A stretch of DNA of 55,026 nt. Source: Anaerotignum sp. (GTDB lineage Bacteria > Bacillota > Clostridia > Lachnospirales > Anaerotignaceae). The DNA is taken from assembly GCF_017483025.1 (NCBI RefSeq), contig NZ_JAFUMA010000047.1, forward strand, positions 1 to 55,026, read 5' to 3'. Both the position numbers and the translations under genes were made by a program. Shown one piece after another: positions 15,887 to 24,024 of this stretch. The notes under the pieces are model-generated. The model was not told the origin of the DNA and did no database searches. It was given only the letters and a program-made list of their open reading frames with translations. Position 1 is the first letter of the stretch; each line of letters begins with the position of its first letter.

Positions 15887-16651
15887 TTATTTGAAAAACA
15901 GAGATTTCGCATTATTTTCTGTAATTTCTGCTACTTTTTCCGGTGTTATGTTTTTAATTTCAGCAATTTTTTCCACAACGTATTTCAGGTTTGTAGAATC
16001 GTTTCGTTTGCCTCTGTTGGGGGCAGGTGCCAGATAAGGGCAGTCCGTTTCGATGAGGATGCTTTCAATGGGGATAGCCTCTACCGTTTCTACCAGTTTT
16101 TTTGCATTGGAGAAAGTGACTACACCGCCAACGCCGATGTGGAAGCCCATTTTCACATAATCCTTCGCCATTTCCGCAGAGCCGGAATAGCAGTGGATGG
16201 AGCCACGGCGTACGGTGGAAGATTGAATGATATCGAAGGTTTCCTGAGAAGCATCGCGGGAATGGATGACAACGGGCAGACCTGTTTCTTCCGCCAGACG
16301 CAGCTGCTGTCTGAACCAGAAGCGCTGCAGTTCCCGGGGGTGGGTATCATAATAATAATCCAGACCGATTTCACCGATGGCAACTACCTTGGGGTGTTTG
16401 CTCAGCTTTCTCAGCTTTTCGATGGTCTGAGAGGACATATCATAGAGTTCATGGGGGTGTACGCCGACGGCAGCGTAGATATAGTCATATTTTTCCGCCA
16501 GACGGATGCTCATTTCGGAGCTTTTCACGTCGCAGCCGATATTGATGACATGACTTACCCCGGAAGCAGGGAGAAGCTCCCGCAGGAGCTCCTCTCTATC
16601 TTCTCTGAATCTCTTATCGTCATAATGGGCGTGGGATTCAAAATATTTCAT
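15887..16651 (-). CDS. tatD: TatD-family metal-dependent hydrolase
   Basis: This 254-residue TIM-barrel enzyme is implicated in DNA end or RNA processing. The metal ligands are visible: ESHAHYDDKRF (His-x-His near residue 7), GEIGLDYYY (Glu ~92), VVIHSRDA (His ~130), GSIHCYSG (His ~155) and LIETDCPYLAP (Asp ~206). It lies 2 bases downstream of metG and is co-transcribed with it, a frequent Firmicute pairing (metG-tatD). Length and motifs are standard. Confidence 0.92.
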   Translation of the reverse strand: MKYFESHAHYDDKRFREDREELLRELLPASGVSHVINIGCDVKSSEMSIRLAEKYDYIYAAVGVHPHELYDMSSQTIEKLRKLSKHPKVVAIGEIGLDYYYDTHPRELQRFWFRQQLRLAEETGLPVVIHSRDASQETFDIIQSSTVRRGSIHCYSGSAEMAKDYVKMGFHIGVGGVVTFSNAKKLVETVEAIPIESILIETDCPYLAPAPNRGKRNDSTNLKYVVEKIAEIKNITPEKVAEITENNAKSLFFK

Positions 16652-16653
16652 AA

Positions 16654-18663
16654 TTAGCTGATTGCGCTGCCGCTTTCGAAGTTTTCATCCAGTGTTGTCA
16701 GGATAGACAGTTTGCCGTCGCTGTCTTCTGCACACAGGATCATACCGTAGCTCATTTCGCCCATCATCTTTCTGGGTTTCAGGTTGTAAGCAACCACAAC
16801 GCGTTTGCCAACCAGTTCGCCGGGCGCATATGTGCTCTTGATGCCGGAGAAGATGACTCTTTCTTCATCGCCGAATTTTACGACGTTTCTCAGCAGTTTT
16901 TTGGATTTGGGCACTTCGTTGCTTTCGATGACTTCGCCGACTTTCAGCTGAACCTTGCAGAAGTCGTCGATGGTGATTTCTGCGGGGTATTCAGGTTCTT
17001 CGTGGGCAGGTGCTTTTGCTTCTTCTTTTTTGGGTTCTTCTTTCTTTTCTTCTTCCTTCTTCTGGTTTGCGATGGAAGTAGCCTGAGATGCTTTGATGGC
17101 AGCTTCCAGAGCTTCCAGTTCTTTCTTCATGTCGATACGAGGGAAGAGTGTTTCGCCTTTCTGTACAGCCAGTTCAGCAGGCAGCAGACCCCATGTCTTT
17201 GTGCTTTCCCATTCTGTCAGTTCGCCTGCAGCGATGTTCAGCTGTGCCCAGATCTTTGCAGGTGTCAGAGGCATGAAGGGCTGGATCAGGATGGAAATAA
17301 TACGGATGCTTTCTGCAACGTTGTACAGTGCATTTGCCAGTTCTGCTTTCTTTGCTTCGTCTTTGCACAGAACCCAGGGCTGTGTTTCGTCGATATATTT
17401 GTTTGTACGACGGATCAGATTCCAGATTTCGATCAGCGCATCGGAGAAGAGCATGTTGTCCATTTTTGCTTCTACAACGGGGATTGTAGCTGCTGCAACA
17501 GCTTTCAGGTCTGCGTCGAATTCTGTTTCTGCTCTGTCAGCGGGCAGCTTGCCGCCGAAGTATTTTTCGATCATACCGCAGGTTCTGGAAACCAGGTTGC
17601 CCAGGTCGTTTGCCAGGTCGGAGTTGATTCTCTGGATCAGTGCTTCGTTTGTGAAGTTGCCATCCTGACCGAAAGCGATTTCTCTCAGCAGGAAGTAACG
17701 GATGGCATCTACGCCGTATTTTTCCACCAGAACAACGGGGTCAACAACGTTACCAACGGATTTGGACATTTTGCCGCCGTTGATAACCAGCCAGCCGTGA
17801 CCGAATACCTTCTTAGGCAGAGGCATATTCAGAGCCATCAGCATTGCGGGCCAGATGATGGCATGGAAACGAACGATTTCCTTACCTACAACGTGTACAT
17901 CTGCGGGCCAGTATTTCTGGTAGTCCGCATCGTTGTCGCTGCCATAACCCATCGCTGTTACGTAGTTGGACAGCGCGTCGATCCAAACGTATACAATGTG
18001 GCCGGGGTCAAATTCTACAGGTACGCCCCATTTGAAGGAGGTACGGGAAACAGCCAGATCTTCCAGACCGGGTTTCAGGAAGTTTGCGATCATTTCGTTC
18101 TGGCGTGTGTTAGGCTGCAGGAATTCAGGGTTTTCTTCATAATATTTGATGATCTTGTCGCCGTATTTGGAAAGGCGGAAGAAATAGCTTTCTTCTTTCA
18201 GCAGTTCTACGTCACGGCCGCAGTCAGGGCATTTGCCGTCTTTCAGCTGTGTTTCTGTGAAGAAGGATTCACAGGGTGTGCAGTACCAGCCTTCGTAGGA
18301 AGATTTGTAGATGTCGCCCTGATCGTACAGCTGTTTGAAAATTTTCTGTACTGCTTTTACGTGGTAGTCATCTGTTGTACGGATGAATCTGTCGTAGGAA
18401 ATTTCCATCAGTTTCCACAGGTCTTTGATGCCTGCTACAACTTTGTCTGTGTATTCCTTGGGAGTCATACCCTGGCCTGTTGCGATACGTTCGATCTTCT
18501 GACCGTGTTCATCTGTACCTGTCAGGAACATAACGTCATAGCCGCGCAGTCTTTTGTAACGAGCCATTGTGTCAGTTGCTACTGTGCAGTAGGAATGGCC
18601 AATGTGCAGCTTATCACTGGGATAGTAAATGGGTGTGGTGATATAGAATTTTTCTTTAGCCAC
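16654..18663 (-). CDS. metG: Methionyl-tRNA synthetase
   Basis: This class I aminoacyl-tRNA synthetase has 669 residues. It shows PIYYPSDKLHIGH (HIGH signature, ~20), a CTPCESFF...CPDC zinc knuckle (~130-147), KMSKSVGNVV (~297), an anticodon-binding helical domain and, after a Lys/Glu-rich linker (~530-560), a C-terminal tRNA-binding OB fold (FCKVQLKVGEVIESNEVP) used in dimeric MetRS. The start is ATG 18663 with AGGAGAG upstream. A Met T-box leader precedes it, so expression should rise when tRNA-Met is uncharged. tatD follows in the same transcript. Confidence 0.96.
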   Translation of the reverse strand: MAKEKFYITTPIYYPSDKLHIGHSYCTVATDTMARYKRLRGYDVMFLTGTDEHGQKIERIATGQGMTPKEYTDKVVAGIKDLWKLMEISYDRFIRTTDDYHVKAVQKIFKQLYDQGDIYKSSYEGWYCTPCESFFTETQLKDGKCPDCGRDVELLKEESYFFRLSKYGDKIIKYYEENPEFLQPNTRQNEMIANFLKPGLEDLAVSRTSFKWGVPVEFDPGHIVYVWIDALSNYVTAMGYGSDNDADYQKYWPADVHVVGKEIVRFHAIIWPAMLMALNMPLPKKVFGHGWLVINGGKMSKSVGNVVDPVVLVEKYGVDAIRYFLLREIAFGQDGNFTNEALIQRINSDLANDLGNLVSRTCGMIEKYFGGKLPADRAETEFDADLKAVAAATIPVVEAKMDNMLFSDALIEIWNLIRRTNKYIDETQPWVLCKDEAKKAELANALYNVAESIRIISILIQPFMPLTPAKIWAQLNIAAGELTEWESTKTWGLLPAELAVQKGETLFPRIDMKKELEALEAAIKASQATSIANQKKEEEKKEEPKKEEAKAPAHEEPEYPAEITIDDFCKVQLKVGEVIESNEVPKSKKLLRNVVKFGDEERVIFSGIKSTYAPGELVGKRVVVAYNLKPRKMMGEMSYGMILCAEDSDGKLSILTTLDENFESGSAIS

Positions 18664-18732
18664 AAATATCTCTCCTTTTTATTTTATAAAATGGTTTTTT
18701 ACTTTGTCTGGCAAGAGGAAACGTGCGAAAAA

Positions 18733-19003
18733 AAGCCGCCCTTTCCATAGTGAAAGGACGGACAGATTTGCCGTGTTACCACCTTACTTCGTTCTTTCCT
18801 CACGGAAAAAACCTCTGTGGGTATGAAATACCCGCTCGCAATAACGGGCGAACCCGTCGCGACCTAATATCTGTTTTGCAGATACTCGGGGCGAAGCTCC
18901 AAGGTCATCTTCGGCGGTTGCTCCTGCGCCCCTTTCCAGCTGCCGGGGCTCTCTGTGGCAAAGCGAAAATCGCGTACTCTCCTTTTCATAGCTGTTCATC
19001 TAA
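18733..19003 (-). promoter_or_regulatory. T-box riboswitch, methionine specifier
   Basis: Minus-strand leader of metG. From 5' to 3' it shows a Stem I with an AGAGAG bulge element and distal loop, then the specifier context GAAG-ATG-A (ATG at 18908-18906, followed by a purine), then the T-box AAGGTGGTAACACGG (18785-18771). A terminator stem GTCCGTCCTTTC / GGAAAGGGCGGC with seven T follows (about 18763-18728). Uncharged tRNA-Met would pair with ATG and the T-box and favour antitermination. The T-box differs slightly from AGGGTGGNACCGCG. The rest of the 18664-19116 gap is the ribosome binding site, promoter and a terminator. Confidence 0.88.
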
Positions 19004-19011
19004 TAAAAGAT

Positions 19012-19041
19012 ATTTTACTATATTTCCCGGTTTTCTGTCAA
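19012..19041 (-). promoter_or_regulatory. metG promoter
   Basis: Minus strand: perfect TTGACA (19041-19036), 18-base spacer, TAAAAT (19017-19012). Confidence 0.75.
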
Positions 19042-19075
19042 TGGATACACGGGAAAAAGAACGTATGATAAGGAA

Positions 19076-19101
19076 AAAAGCCGCGGTGCGTTCCGCGGCT
19101 C
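19076..19101 (-). terminator. Terminator of the aminopeptidase gene
   Basis: A GC-rich stem AGCCGCGG / CCGCGGCT (19079-19099), followed on the minus strand by TTTTTTCC. Confidence 0.85.
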
Positions 19102-19116
19102 TATAGATTGTCGAAG

Positions 19117-20232
19117 TTATTTCAGATTATCGGGGTTCAGGCATTCCAGCTCGGGCACAACGAAGATACCGTCCTTGCGGATCAGTACATCGTCGAACCA
19201 GATTTCGCCGCCGCCATATTCGGGAGTCATGATGAGTACCATATCCCAGTGGATGGCAGATTTATTGCCGTTGGGGGCATCGTCATAGCTGTTGCCGGGA
19301 GTAAAGTGGATGGAGCCTGCGATTTTTTCGTCGAACAGGATGTTGTTCATGGGCTCTGTAATGTAGGGGTTCACGCCGATGGCGAATTCACCTACATATC
19401 TTGCGCCTTCGTCGGTATTGAATACCTTTTCCAGACGTTCTTTGTCGTTGCCGTCGCAATCCACGATCTTACCATCCTTGAATGTCAGTTTTACGTTTTC
19501 AAAGGTGAAACCGTTCATTTCGGAAGGTGTGTTGTAAGTGATGACACCATTGATGGAGTCTTTCACAGGGGCTGTGTAAACTTCGCCGTCGGGGATATTG
19601 CAGGCGCCAGCGCATTTGATGGCAGGGATATCCTTGATGGAGAAAGTGATATCTGTATCCTTTGCCACCAGGCGCACTTTGTCTGTCTTGTTCATCAGTT
19701 CCACCAGGCTGTCCATAGCCTTGCTCATTTTGCCATAGTCCAGATTGCATACGTTGAAGTAAAAATCTTCGAAGTCTTCCAGAGAGGTTTTTGCTGCCTG
19801 GGCCATGGAATTTGTGGGATAGCGCAGAACGACCCATTTTGTATGGGGCACGCGGATCTGATGATGTACGGGGTCATCATACAGGCGGTTCTGCATGTCG
19901 ATCTTATCTGTGGGCACATCGTACTGCTCTGTCAGGTTATCTTCGCCGCGTACGCCGATGAAAGCGTCCATCTGCTTCATCAGGTGGCAGTCCACTTCCG
20001 CCAGCATTTTCTGCTGTTCTTCTGTTGCGCCCAGGAGCAGTTCTCTTTCCAGAGAGTTTGTCATCAGCTGTACGAAGGGCACAGCACCCACCTTATATAC
20101 TTCCTTGATGATCTGCTTCACCAGAGGCATGGGGTGAATGCCGTTGCAGGAGATCCACACCTTTTCGCCTTTTTCCAGTCGGCAGGAATAATGTACTAAG
20201 TTATATGCTAAAGTCTTGATTCTTTCGTCCAT
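19117..20232 (-). CDS. M29-family aminopeptidase (AmpS/PepS type)
   Basis: This is a 371-residue cytosolic metallopeptidase of the thermophilic aminopeptidase family, which removes N-terminal residues from peptides. Recognised blocks are GEKVWISCNG near the start, LERELLLGATEEQ, FIGVRGEDN, DGEVYTAP (~250), HFGYG-like HFTPGNSYDDAPNGN and HWDMVLIM with AIHWD (~345), which carry the metal ligands in the family. ATG 20232 is chosen over 20271 because AAAGGAGAAAG lies directly before it. It is a monocistronic gene with its own terminator, divergent from the NifX-like gene. Confidence 0.85.
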   Translation of the reverse strand: MDERIKTLAYNLVHYSCRLEKGEKVWISCNGIHPMPLVKQIIKEVYKVGAVPFVQLMTNSLERELLLGATEEQQKMLAEVDCHLMKQMDAFIGVRGEDNLTEQYDVPTDKIDMQNRLYDDPVHHQIRVPHTKWVVLRYPTNSMAQAAKTSLEDFEDFYFNVCNLDYGKMSKAMDSLVELMNKTDKVRLVAKDTDITFSIKDIPAIKCAGACNIPDGEVYTAPVKDSINGVITYNTPSEMNGFTFENVKLTFKDGKIVDCDGNDKERLEKVFNTDEGARYVGEFAIGVNPYITEPMNNILFDEKIAGSIHFTPGNSYDDAPNGNKSAIHWDMVLIMTPEYGGGEIWFDDVLIRKDGIFVVPELECLNPDNLK

Positions 20233-20296
20233 AATCTTTCTCCTTTCATTTTTCTGAATAGTATTGTACACTGTTTTAGAAAAATATGCAAAAAAA

Positions 20297-20326
20297 TTGA
20301 CAAAGATATGCTGTTCCTTCTAAAAT
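20297..20326 (+). promoter_or_regulatory. Promoter of the NifX-like gene
   Basis: Perfect TTGACA (20297-20302), 18-base spacer, TAAAAT (20321-20326). Confidence 0.7.
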
Positions 20327-20350
20327 GGAAGGAGGAAAGGAGGGATTGAC

Positions 20351-20695
20351 ATGCGTGTTGCCATTCCCACAAAAAATGGCAGGATCGACCAGCAGTACAG
20401 CCGTGCCACGGAATTCACGGTGTATGAAGTGGAGATCGAACTGGTAAAGAAAAAAGAGATCATCCCTCTGGGTAAGACCACTGTGTCGGATTTTCTGACT
20501 GAGCAGGACATCAATGCCGTCATCTGCGGCAAAATCCGTTCCTCTGCCCGCAATACGCTTCGTGCAAAGCGCATTGAGTTGACCTATGGGGTTATCGGCG
20601 AGGCGGATGATGTGATGATCCGCTATCTCAGCGGGGAACGACTGGGGGACATTGACGAAAACGCCTACTGGCGCGGAAGAGAAGGGTTGGAATGA
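20351..20695 (+). CDS. NifX/NifB C-terminal-type (Fe-Mo cofactor biosynthesis) family protein
   Basis: This 114-residue single domain resembles the small dinitrogenase iron-molybdenum cofactor family: MRVAIPTKNGRIDQQYSRA then FTVYEVE, a central VICGKIRSSARNTLRAKRIELTYGV segment (abbreviated VICGKIRSSARN) and a polar tail. Family members bind iron-sulfur clusters or precursors. No nif genes are visible, so a housekeeping Fe-S or unknown role is more likely than nitrogen fixation. The start is ATG 20351 with GGAAAGGAGGG upstream. The yqeG-type gene follows after 3 bases. Confidence 0.75.
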   Translation: MRVAIPTKNGRIDQQYSRATEFTVYEVEIELVKKKEIIPLGKTTVSDFLTEQDINAVICGKIRSSARNTLRAKRIELTYGVIGEADDVMIRYLSGERLGDIDENAYWRGREGLE

Positions 20696-20698
20696 TTT

Positions 20699-21208
20699 AT
20701 GGCATTACTGGAACGTTTTTTTCCTGATATTTATGTGAAATCTGTATTTGAACTGCCTTTGGATGATATGAGAAAGCTGGGCATCCGCGGGCTGGTATTC
20801 GATATCGATAATACGGTCGCACCCTTTGATGTGGCGGAGCCCGATGAGGAGATCGTGGAATTGTTTGCCTTTTTGAGAAAAGAAGGGTTCAAACTCTGCA
20901 TTTTGTCCAATAATACAAAGGACAGAGTGCATCTGTTCAATAAAAAACTGGGTGCTCTGGCAGTACATAAGGCGGGCAAGCCCGGCATCAAAAAACTGAA
21001 CCGTGCCATGGAGATCATGGGCACAACCCCCGAAAGCACAGCCATGATCGGCGACCAGGTTTTCACCGATATGTGGTGCGGACATAAGGGAGGTCTGCTT
21101 TGCATCATGACAGCCCCTATCTGTGACAGAGATCAGATTCAGACAAAGGTAAAACGTGGTCTGGAACGTCAGGTGATGAAGGTTTATTTCAAGAAATATG
21201 GCAAATAA
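20699..21208 (+). CDS. YqeG-family HAD phosphatase
   Basis: This 169-residue HAD-superfamily (class IIIA) phosphatase has motif I FDIDNTVAPFD (nucleophile Asp ~35), motif II CILSNNT (~80), Lys in HKAGKPG (~103) and motif IV MIGDQVFTDMW (~128). YqeG in B. subtilis sits beside the GTPase yqeH; here it follows the NifX-like gene by 3 bases and is probably co-transcribed. The start is ATG 20699. The physiological substrate is not established. Confidence 0.88.
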   Translation: MALLERFFPDIYVKSVFELPLDDMRKLGIRGLVFDIDNTVAPFDVAEPDEEIVELFAFLRKEGFKLCILSNNTKDRVHLFNKKLGALAVHKAGKPGIKKLNRAMEIMGTTPESTAMIGDQVFTDMWCGHKGGLLCIMTAPICDRDQIQTKVKRGLERQVMKVYFKKYGK

Positions 21209-21281
21209 GAGTGGTTTTTTCAAGTTTTTATTGAAATATACGGCTCAATCTATTAAAATATAAAGGAATATGCTGAGGTAA

Positions 21282-21309
21282 TTGGCATTGTAATTTGGAA
21301 TAATAAAAT
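21282..21309 (+). promoter_or_regulatory. efp promoter
   Basis: TTGGCA (21282-21287), 16-base spacer, TAAAAT (21304-21309), 29 bases before the start. Confidence 0.6.
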
Positions 21310-21337
21310 TGAATTTTATTTTTGAGGAGGCAATATT

Positions 21338-21901
21338 ATGATTTCTGCAGGTGATTTTAGAAAAGGTATTACTTTTGAAATGAACGGCGAACCCCACGTA
21401 ATTCTGGATTTCCAGCACGTAAAACCCGGTAAAGGTTCTCCCTTCGTAAGAACAAAATACAAAAACATTCTGACAGGTGCTACAAGAGAAGAAGCGTTCA
21501 ACCCTAACGACAAATTCCCCAAAGCACACATCGAAACAAAGAAAATGCAGTATCTGTACAGCGATGGTGAACTGTACTACTTCATGGATAACGCTACATT
21601 CGATCAGATCCCTCTGCACTACGATCAGGTAGAAGAAGCTCTGAAATATGTAAGAGAAAATGATGAAGTTACAGTAAAATTCTACAAAGGTTCTCCTTTC
21701 CTGGTAGAAGCTCCTCAGTTCGTTGACCTGATCATCACAGAAACAGAACCCGGCTTCGCTGGCAACACAGCACAGGGCGCTCTGAAACCTGCCACAGTGG
21801 AAACAGGTCTGCAGATCCAGGTTCCTCTGTTCATTGAAGAAGGCGAAAAAGTTCAGATCGACACAAGAACAGGCGAATATCTGGGCAGATCCAAAGAATA
21901 A
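21338..21901 (+). CDS. efp: Elongation factor P
   Basis: EF-P binds the ribosome between P and E sites and relieves stalling at polyproline runs. The 187-residue, three-beta-barrel protein has the loop KPGKGSPF with Lys32 at the tip, the residue modified in many bacteria (5-aminopentanol in B. subtilis). The C-terminal signature reads [20 protein letters not shown] (20 residues). The start is ATG 21338 with GAGGAGG at 21323-21329. It is followed by a zinc-ribbon gene after 31 bases. Confidence 0.96.
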   Translation: MISAGDFRKGITFEMNGEPHVILDFQHVKPGKGSPFVRTKYKNILTGATREEAFNPNDKFPKAHIETKKMQYLYSDGELYYFMDNATFDQIPLHYDQVEEALKYVRENDEVTVKFYKGSPFLVEAPQFVDLIITETEPGFAGNTAQGALKPATVETGLQIQVPLFIEEGEKVQIDTRTGEYLGRSKE

Positions 21902-21932
21902 TCACCTGATTTGGCAGGGAGGCTTTTGACAA

Positions 21933-22280
21933 ATGGAATATTTTGAAAAAAAGATCACTTATTTAAGAGGGCTTTGCGATGGAAGCGGCTTCCCCGAAGA
22001 AAGCAAAGAGGGAAAAATCTTCCATGGTATTCTGGATGTTCTGGACGACATGGCTTTCATGCTGGAGACATTCATGGATGATGAAGATATGGTAATGGAT
22101 GACGAAGATATGGATGAAACAGATGAACCCATCTTCTTCTATTCCTTTATTTGCCCCAACTGCGGCGAGGAGATCGACGTGGATGAGGAGACCATGGAAA
22201 CAGAAAAAGAGATCGCCTGTCCCGGGTGCGGCAACAGCATCCCCATGGGTACAGCCGATATCGATGAGCTGAAGTTCTGA
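21933..22280 (+). CDS. Small acidic zinc-ribbon protein (CD1247-like)
   Basis: A 115-residue soluble protein. The N-terminal helix-rich part (YFEKKITYLRGLCDGSGF, then GILDVLDDMAFMLE) resembles a small clostridial family I recall as CD1247-like. The middle is a run of Asp/Glu/Met (about residues 48-66). The C-terminus is a zinc ribbon with CPNCGEEI and CPGCGNSI. The function is unknown. The start is ATG 21933 with GGGAGG upstream. It is transcribed with efp and ends at a strong terminator. Confidence 0.75.
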   Translation: MEYFEKKITYLRGLCDGSGFPEESKEGKIFHGILDVLDDMAFMLETFMDDEDMVMDDEDMDETDEPIFFYSFICPNCGEEIDVDEETMETEKEIACPGCGNSIPMGTADIDELKF

Positions 22281-22292
22281 TTTGCAAAATCA

Positions 22293-22331
22293 AGGCACGA
22301 TTTGGAGATTCCAAGTCGTGCCTTTTTTATT
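22293..22331 (+). terminator. Terminator after the efp operon
   Basis: Stem AAGGCACGATTTGGA / TCCAAGTCGTGCCTT with loop GAT, then TTTTTATTT. Confidence 0.9.
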
Positions 22332-22481
22332 TGAAATTTTAAAAAAATTTCTGTTGGAAAATTTCGGCAGGACATACAAATTTGTAATGGTAATCTTATT
22401 ATTTTAGTGGGAAATACACCGAAATTTTTTGGTTTACGTTAAAAAGGAAAAGGCGTTTCTGCCAAAATTGACCATGAAATA

Positions 22482-22510
22482 TTGACAAATGTCTTTGGGT
22501 GATGTACGAT
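22482..22510 (+). promoter_or_regulatory. trpB2 promoter
   Basis: Perfect TTGACA (22482-22487), 17-base spacer, TACGAT (22505-22510). Confidence 0.7.
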
Positions 22511-22592
22511 AGTCAAAATTTTTATGTTTTATAGAAATTTTTCAGACGAGATTAGAAAGAACAGAAAAGAAAGACGAGAGGAGACATGCTTT

Positions 22593-23975
22593 ATGAAACA
22601 GGACAAAAAAATCCCTTACAAAATTTATCTGGAAGAACAGGAAATGCCTAAAAAATGGTACAATGTTCGTGCCGATATGAAAGTGAAACCTGCACCGCTG
22701 CTGAATCCCGGCACACTGCAGCCTATGACTGCGGAAGAACTGGGCGCGGTATTCTGCGATGAACTGGTGCAGCAGGAACTGGATAACGACAACGCTTATA
22801 TTGATATCCCCCAGGAGATCCTGGATTTCTATAAAATGTACAGACCCGCACCTCTGGTTCGTGCGTATTGTCTGGAAGAAAAACTGCAGACACCTGCAAA
22901 AATCTATTATAAATTTGAAGGCAACAACACCAGCGGCAGCCACAAGCTGAATTCCGCTATTGCCCAGGCTTATTATGCGAAGAAGCAGGGCCTGAAAGGC
23001 GTCACAACAGAAACCGGTGCAGGCCAGTGGGGTACAGCCCTTTCCATGGCTTGTGCATATCTGGGTCTGGATTGTGAAGTTTACATGGTAAAGGTATCCT
23101 ATGAACAGAAACCTTTCCGCAGAGAAGTGATGCGTACTTACGGCGCATCTGTGACTCCTTCCCCCTCTACGACAACGGAGATCGGTAAGAAGATCCTGGC
23201 GGAACATCCCGGCACTACAGGCAGCCTTGGCTGTGCCATTTCCGAAGCCGTAGAAGCGGCAGTCAGCAAAGAAGGTTACCGCTACGTTCTGGGCAGTGTG
23301 CTGAATCAGGTATTGCTGCATCAGTCCATCATCGGTATGGAAACAAAAGCGGCCCTGGATAAATACGGCATCGAGCCCGATATCATCATCGGCTGTGCCG
23401 GTGGCGGCTCCAATCTGGGCGGTTTGATCTCTCCCTTCATGGGCGAAAAGCTCCGCGGTGAAAAGGATTATCAAATCATCGCTGTAGAGCCTGCATCCTG
23501 CCCCAGCCTGACAAGAGGCAAATTTGCATACGATTTCTGCGATACAGGTATGGTAACGCCTCTGGCGAAGATGTACACCCTGGGCAGCGGCTTCATCCCT
23601 TCTCCCAACCACGCAGGCGGTCTGAGATATCACGGCATGAGCCCTGTTGTTTCTCAGCTGTATCATGATGGCCTGATGGAAGCCCGCGCTGTGGAACAGA
23701 CAGCCGTATTCGAAGCAGCAGAACAGTTTGCCCGCATTGAAGGCATCCTGCCTGCCCCTGAAAGCTCCCATGCCATCCGCGTAGCCATCGATGAAGCCCT
23801 GAAATGCAAAGAGACCGGCGAAGAAAAGACGATTGTATTCGGTCTGACCGGCACAGGCTATTTCGATATGGTTGCTTATGAAAAATTCAATAATGGCGTA
23901 ATGAGCGACTATATCCCCACAGATGAAGATCTGCAGATCGGCTTCAATGGTCTGCCTGATGTTCCTGAAAAATAA
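22593..23975 (+). CDS. TrpB2-type tryptophan synthase beta chain homologue
   Basis: This 460-residue PLP enzyme is of the TrpB2 class, longer than TrpB1. PLP lysine lies in GSHKLNSA (~110). TETGAGQWGTALSM (~143), GCAGGGSNLGGL (phosphate loop, ~273), VEPASCPSLTRG and HAGGLRYHGMSP follow. TrpB2 can condense indole or related compounds with serine; without a neighbouring trpA it may salvage free indole. Other trp genes are not in the window. ATG 22593 is chosen because GAGAGGAG lies ~10 bases upstream. It stands alone between a strong promoter and terminator; no Trp T-box is visible in its short leader. Confidence 0.88.
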   Translation: MKQDKKIPYKIYLEEQEMPKKWYNVRADMKVKPAPLLNPGTLQPMTAEELGAVFCDELVQQELDNDNAYIDIPQEILDFYKMYRPAPLVRAYCLEEKLQTPAKIYYKFEGNNTSGSHKLNSAIAQAYYAKKQGLKGVTTETGAGQWGTALSMACAYLGLDCEVYMVKVSYEQKPFRREVMRTYGASVTPSPSTTTEIGKKILAEHPGTTGSLGCAISEAVEAAVSKEGYRYVLGSVLNQVLLHQSIIGMETKAALDKYGIEPDIIIGCAGGGSNLGGLISPFMGEKLRGEKDYQIIAVEPASCPSLTRGKFAYDFCDTGMVTPLAKMYTLGSGFIPSPNHAGGLRYHGMSPVVSQLYHDGLMEARAVEQTAVFEAAEQFARIEGILPAPESSHAIRVAIDEALKCKETGEEKTIVFGLTGTGYFDMVAYEKFNNGVMSDYIPTDEDLQIGFNGLPDVPEK

Positions 23976-23983
23976 GTAAAATA

Positions 23984-24014
23984 AAAACCCGTATCCTTTG
24001 GATACGGGTTATTT
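23984..24014. terminator. Bidirectional terminator between trpB2 and the SulP gene
   Basis: Stem AACCCGTATCC / GGATACGGGTT with a TTT loop, flanked by AAATAAA and ATTTTTA. Confidence 0.85.
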
Positions 24015-24024
24015 TTATGCTTTC

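Noticed and set aside
15645..16037. 130-codon plus-strand frame between the 3D gene and tatD
   Set aside because: Runs through the tatD terminator and the tatD coding end; no Shine-Dalgarno.
17002..18750. 582-codon plus-strand frame opposite metG
   Set aside because: Antisense of a certain MetRS; Cys/Phe-rich and runs through the T-box terminator.
22332..22592. Trp T-box or attenuator before trpB2
   Set aside because: No T-box GGTGGNACCGCG or tandem Trp codons in the short leader after the promoter.
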